From Selenomonas sp. (GTDB lineage: Bacteria > Bacillota > Negativicutes > Selenomonadales > Selenomonadaceae), in contig DOYB01000073.1 of the NCBI GenBank assembly GCA_003518745.1, positions 1 through 23,392 on the forward strand: DNA of 23,392 bases. Direction: 5' to 3'. The notes below the pieces were generated by a model. The model ran no database searches. It saw only the letters and a list, made by a program, of their open reading frames with translations, and was not told the DNA's origin. Every line of letters begins with the position of its first letter. The stretch's first letter is position 1. This document shows, one piece after another, positions 22,182 to 23,392 of the stretch. Made by a program: the position numbers and the translations under genes.

Positions 22182-23392
22182 ATGGAAAAGACGATACGCC
22201 TATTTACCTGCATGGCACAGGAGGATATACCATCAGACAACCATCTAAAGGCTGCGCTCGGAGCGTTCCAGGCTTATCAGGTCGGCCCGATTTCCGGAGA
22301 AACCGGCATCCCCGGATTGAAGATTGACTTCAAGCGCGGACTTCGCATCCGCATACCCAAAGGCAACTGGCATGTCCGCATAACCGATTTTGATACCGAA
22401 ACACTGTTTTTCGATGATGATGTCTCCGATCTGCAGTTAGTTTCCATGGAAAAATATTACATCCACTGGTCAATCAAAATCTGGAAGGACGGTACTCCTG
22501 TATTTTCCCACATCTTCGATCCGGAAGACCAGGAAATTTTCTTTCTCTTTGCCCACACAGCTCTGGGAGACAATTTAGCCATGCTGCCCTATATCAGAGC
22601 CTTCCGGGAAAAATACCATTGCAAGGTTTCCTGCCAGATTCCGGATAATATCAAAAAAATTACATCCCATCTATACCCGGAAATTCCACAGGTCAACAAA
22701 ATACCAAAAGATGCCTATGCCGTTTTTTATATGTGCGCATGGCTGACCAAGCTAGGGCTTCCCGTAGACCTCAGAGCACAAGCCTTAGAAGGTCTGGGAG
22801 GCTCCATCGTCGGATTGCGTGAGCCGGCTCCCCTACCGGTCTTTCGCCCTACCTGCCCCCGTCCGGTTGCTGAGAAATATGTCTGCATCGCCCTGCAGGC
22901 ATCCACCCAGGCCAAGGGGTGGCATTATCCGGGAGGCTGGGAGATAGTAGTAAAATATCTCAAAGAGCTTGGCTATCGCGTATTCTGCATCGATCGATAT
23001 TCCTCCATGAAGGAAGGAAGCTATGTAACAGATATGCCCTCAGACGCAGAGGATTTTACCGGCGATCACGACATCATGGATCGCGCCAACATGCTATATT
23101 ACGCAGAATTCTTCATTGGCCTCGGCAGCGGTCTATCCTGGGTGGCCAACAGCGTCCGTTGTCCCGTCATCCTCATCAGCGGTATGTCAGAGCCTTGGTG
23201 CGAGTTCTATACGCCATACAGGATTATCAATCGCCATGTATGTCACGGCTGTTTCAACGATATGCGGGCAGACTTCAAAAACAATTTCTGTCCCTATCAT
23301 GGAGGGACTGAACGTGAGCTTGAATGCTCGAAAAAAATAGCTCCGGTGCAAGTCATCAACGCAATCAATGACTTGCACCGGAGCCTGAATGG
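22182..23392 (+). CDS. Autotransporter O-heptosyltransferase, TibC/Aah-like (3' end cut by window)
   Basis: Enzymes of this family (E. coli TibC and Aah) add heptose from ADP-heptose to serines in the passenger domain of autotransporter adhesins, in the cytoplasm before export. The 403 visible residues nearly fill the family length of about 400. After an N-terminal beta-rich domain (residues 1-115) come FLFAHTALGDNLAMLPYI (Asp130), ALQASTQAKGWHYPGGW (Lys245) and YRVFCIDRYSSM. The core signature is EFFIGLGSGLSWVANSVRCP, with EFYTPYRIINRHVCHGC. Four C-terminal cysteines (354, 357, 370, 382; CX2C-X12-C-X11-C) match the iron-binding cluster of TibC. The ATG at 22182 follows AGGAG. It lies 17 bases after the GT9 gene, probably one operon. 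Its target autotransporter is not in the window; the last 60 bases hold a large inverted repeat. Confidence 0.9.
   Translation, partial: MEKTIRLFTCMAQEDIPSDNHLKAALGAFQAYQVGPISGETGIPGLKIDFKRGLRIRIPKGNWHVRITDFDTETLFFDDDVSDLQLVSMEKYYIHWSIKIWKDGTPVFSHIFDPEDQEIFFLFAHTALGDNLAMLPYIRAFREKYHCKVSCQIPDNIKKITSHLYPEIPQVNKIPKDAYAVFYMCAWLTKLGLPVDLRAQALEGLGGSIVGLREPAPLPVFRPTCPRPVAEKYVCIALQASTQAKGWHYPGGWEIVVKYLKELGYRVFCIDRYSSMKEGSYVTDMPSDAEDFTGDHDIMDRANMLYYAEFFIGLGSGLSWVANSVRCPVILISGMSEPWCEFYTPYRIINRHVCHGCFNDMRADFKNNFCPYHGGTERELECSKKIAPVQVINAINDLHRSLN
23331..23384 (-). terminator. Perfect 17-bp inverted repeat, minus-strand intrinsic terminator inside a coding end
   Basis: GCTCCGGTGCAAGTCAT (23340-23356) and its exact complement ATGACTTGCACCGGAGC (23368-23384) flank an 11-base loop. 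Read on the minus strand, the hairpin is followed by TA and seven T residues (the plus-strand A-run at 23331-23337), a classic intrinsic terminator for a convergent gene entering from the right. On the plus strand it lies within the last codons of the heptosyltransferase gene and no U-run follows within the eight bases visible. Confidence 0.75.

Overview
The window looks like the chromosome of a diderm Firmicute, most likely a Negativicute of the Selenomonas type. Two lines of evidence meet. The housekeeping gene order is Firmicute: yggS-sepF-ylmH-divIVA-lspA-rluD-pyrR, and rpmE-yqhQ-prfA-prmC-sua5. The right end, however, encodes glycosyltransferases of the heptosyltransferase (GT9) type, one of which closely resembles the TibC/Aah enzymes that glycosylate autotransporters. 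That only makes sense in a cell with an outer membrane. The lineage call is inference from gene content; no rRNA or marker phylogeny is available here.

Layout. Bases 1-7152 (all minus strand, read right to left): rpmE with its own promoter, structured leader and terminator, then yqhQ, prfA, prmC, sua5, an unrecognised 370-aa gene, rpiB and glyA (cut by the window edge). Many of these overlap or are tightly spaced, as in a translation/one-carbon operon. Bases 7307-17602 (minus): a large EAL phosphodiesterase with two periplasmic solute-binding domains, then pgeF, yggS, sepF, ylmH, divIVA, lspA, rluD, pyrR and a second, soluble PAS-GGDEF-EAL protein. The envelope growth and division genes are thus bracketed by two predicted c-di-GMP hydrolases, both with degenerate GGDEF domains. 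Bases 17852-18310 (plus): a small three-helix membrane protein with a near-consensus promoter and a terminator. Bases 18376-20582 (minus): ilvB-ilvN, acetolactate synthase, with a hairpin in its leader. Bases 20583-20889: an AT-rich divergent promoter region. Bases 20890-23392 (plus): a GT9 glycosyltransferase followed 17 bases later by a TibC/Aah-like autotransporter O-heptosyltransferase that is cut by the window end just before its stop.

The most noteworthy items are the two-gene glycosylation unit at the right end and a perfect 17-bp inverted repeat inside the last codons of its second gene. Read on the minus strand, that repeat is a textbook intrinsic terminator for a convergent gene outside the window. 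I found no CRISPR array, tRNA, rRNA, insertion sequence or phage gene. Several starts were moved from the longest open frame to a TTG, GTG or internal ATG, using ribosome-binding sites and family N-termini.
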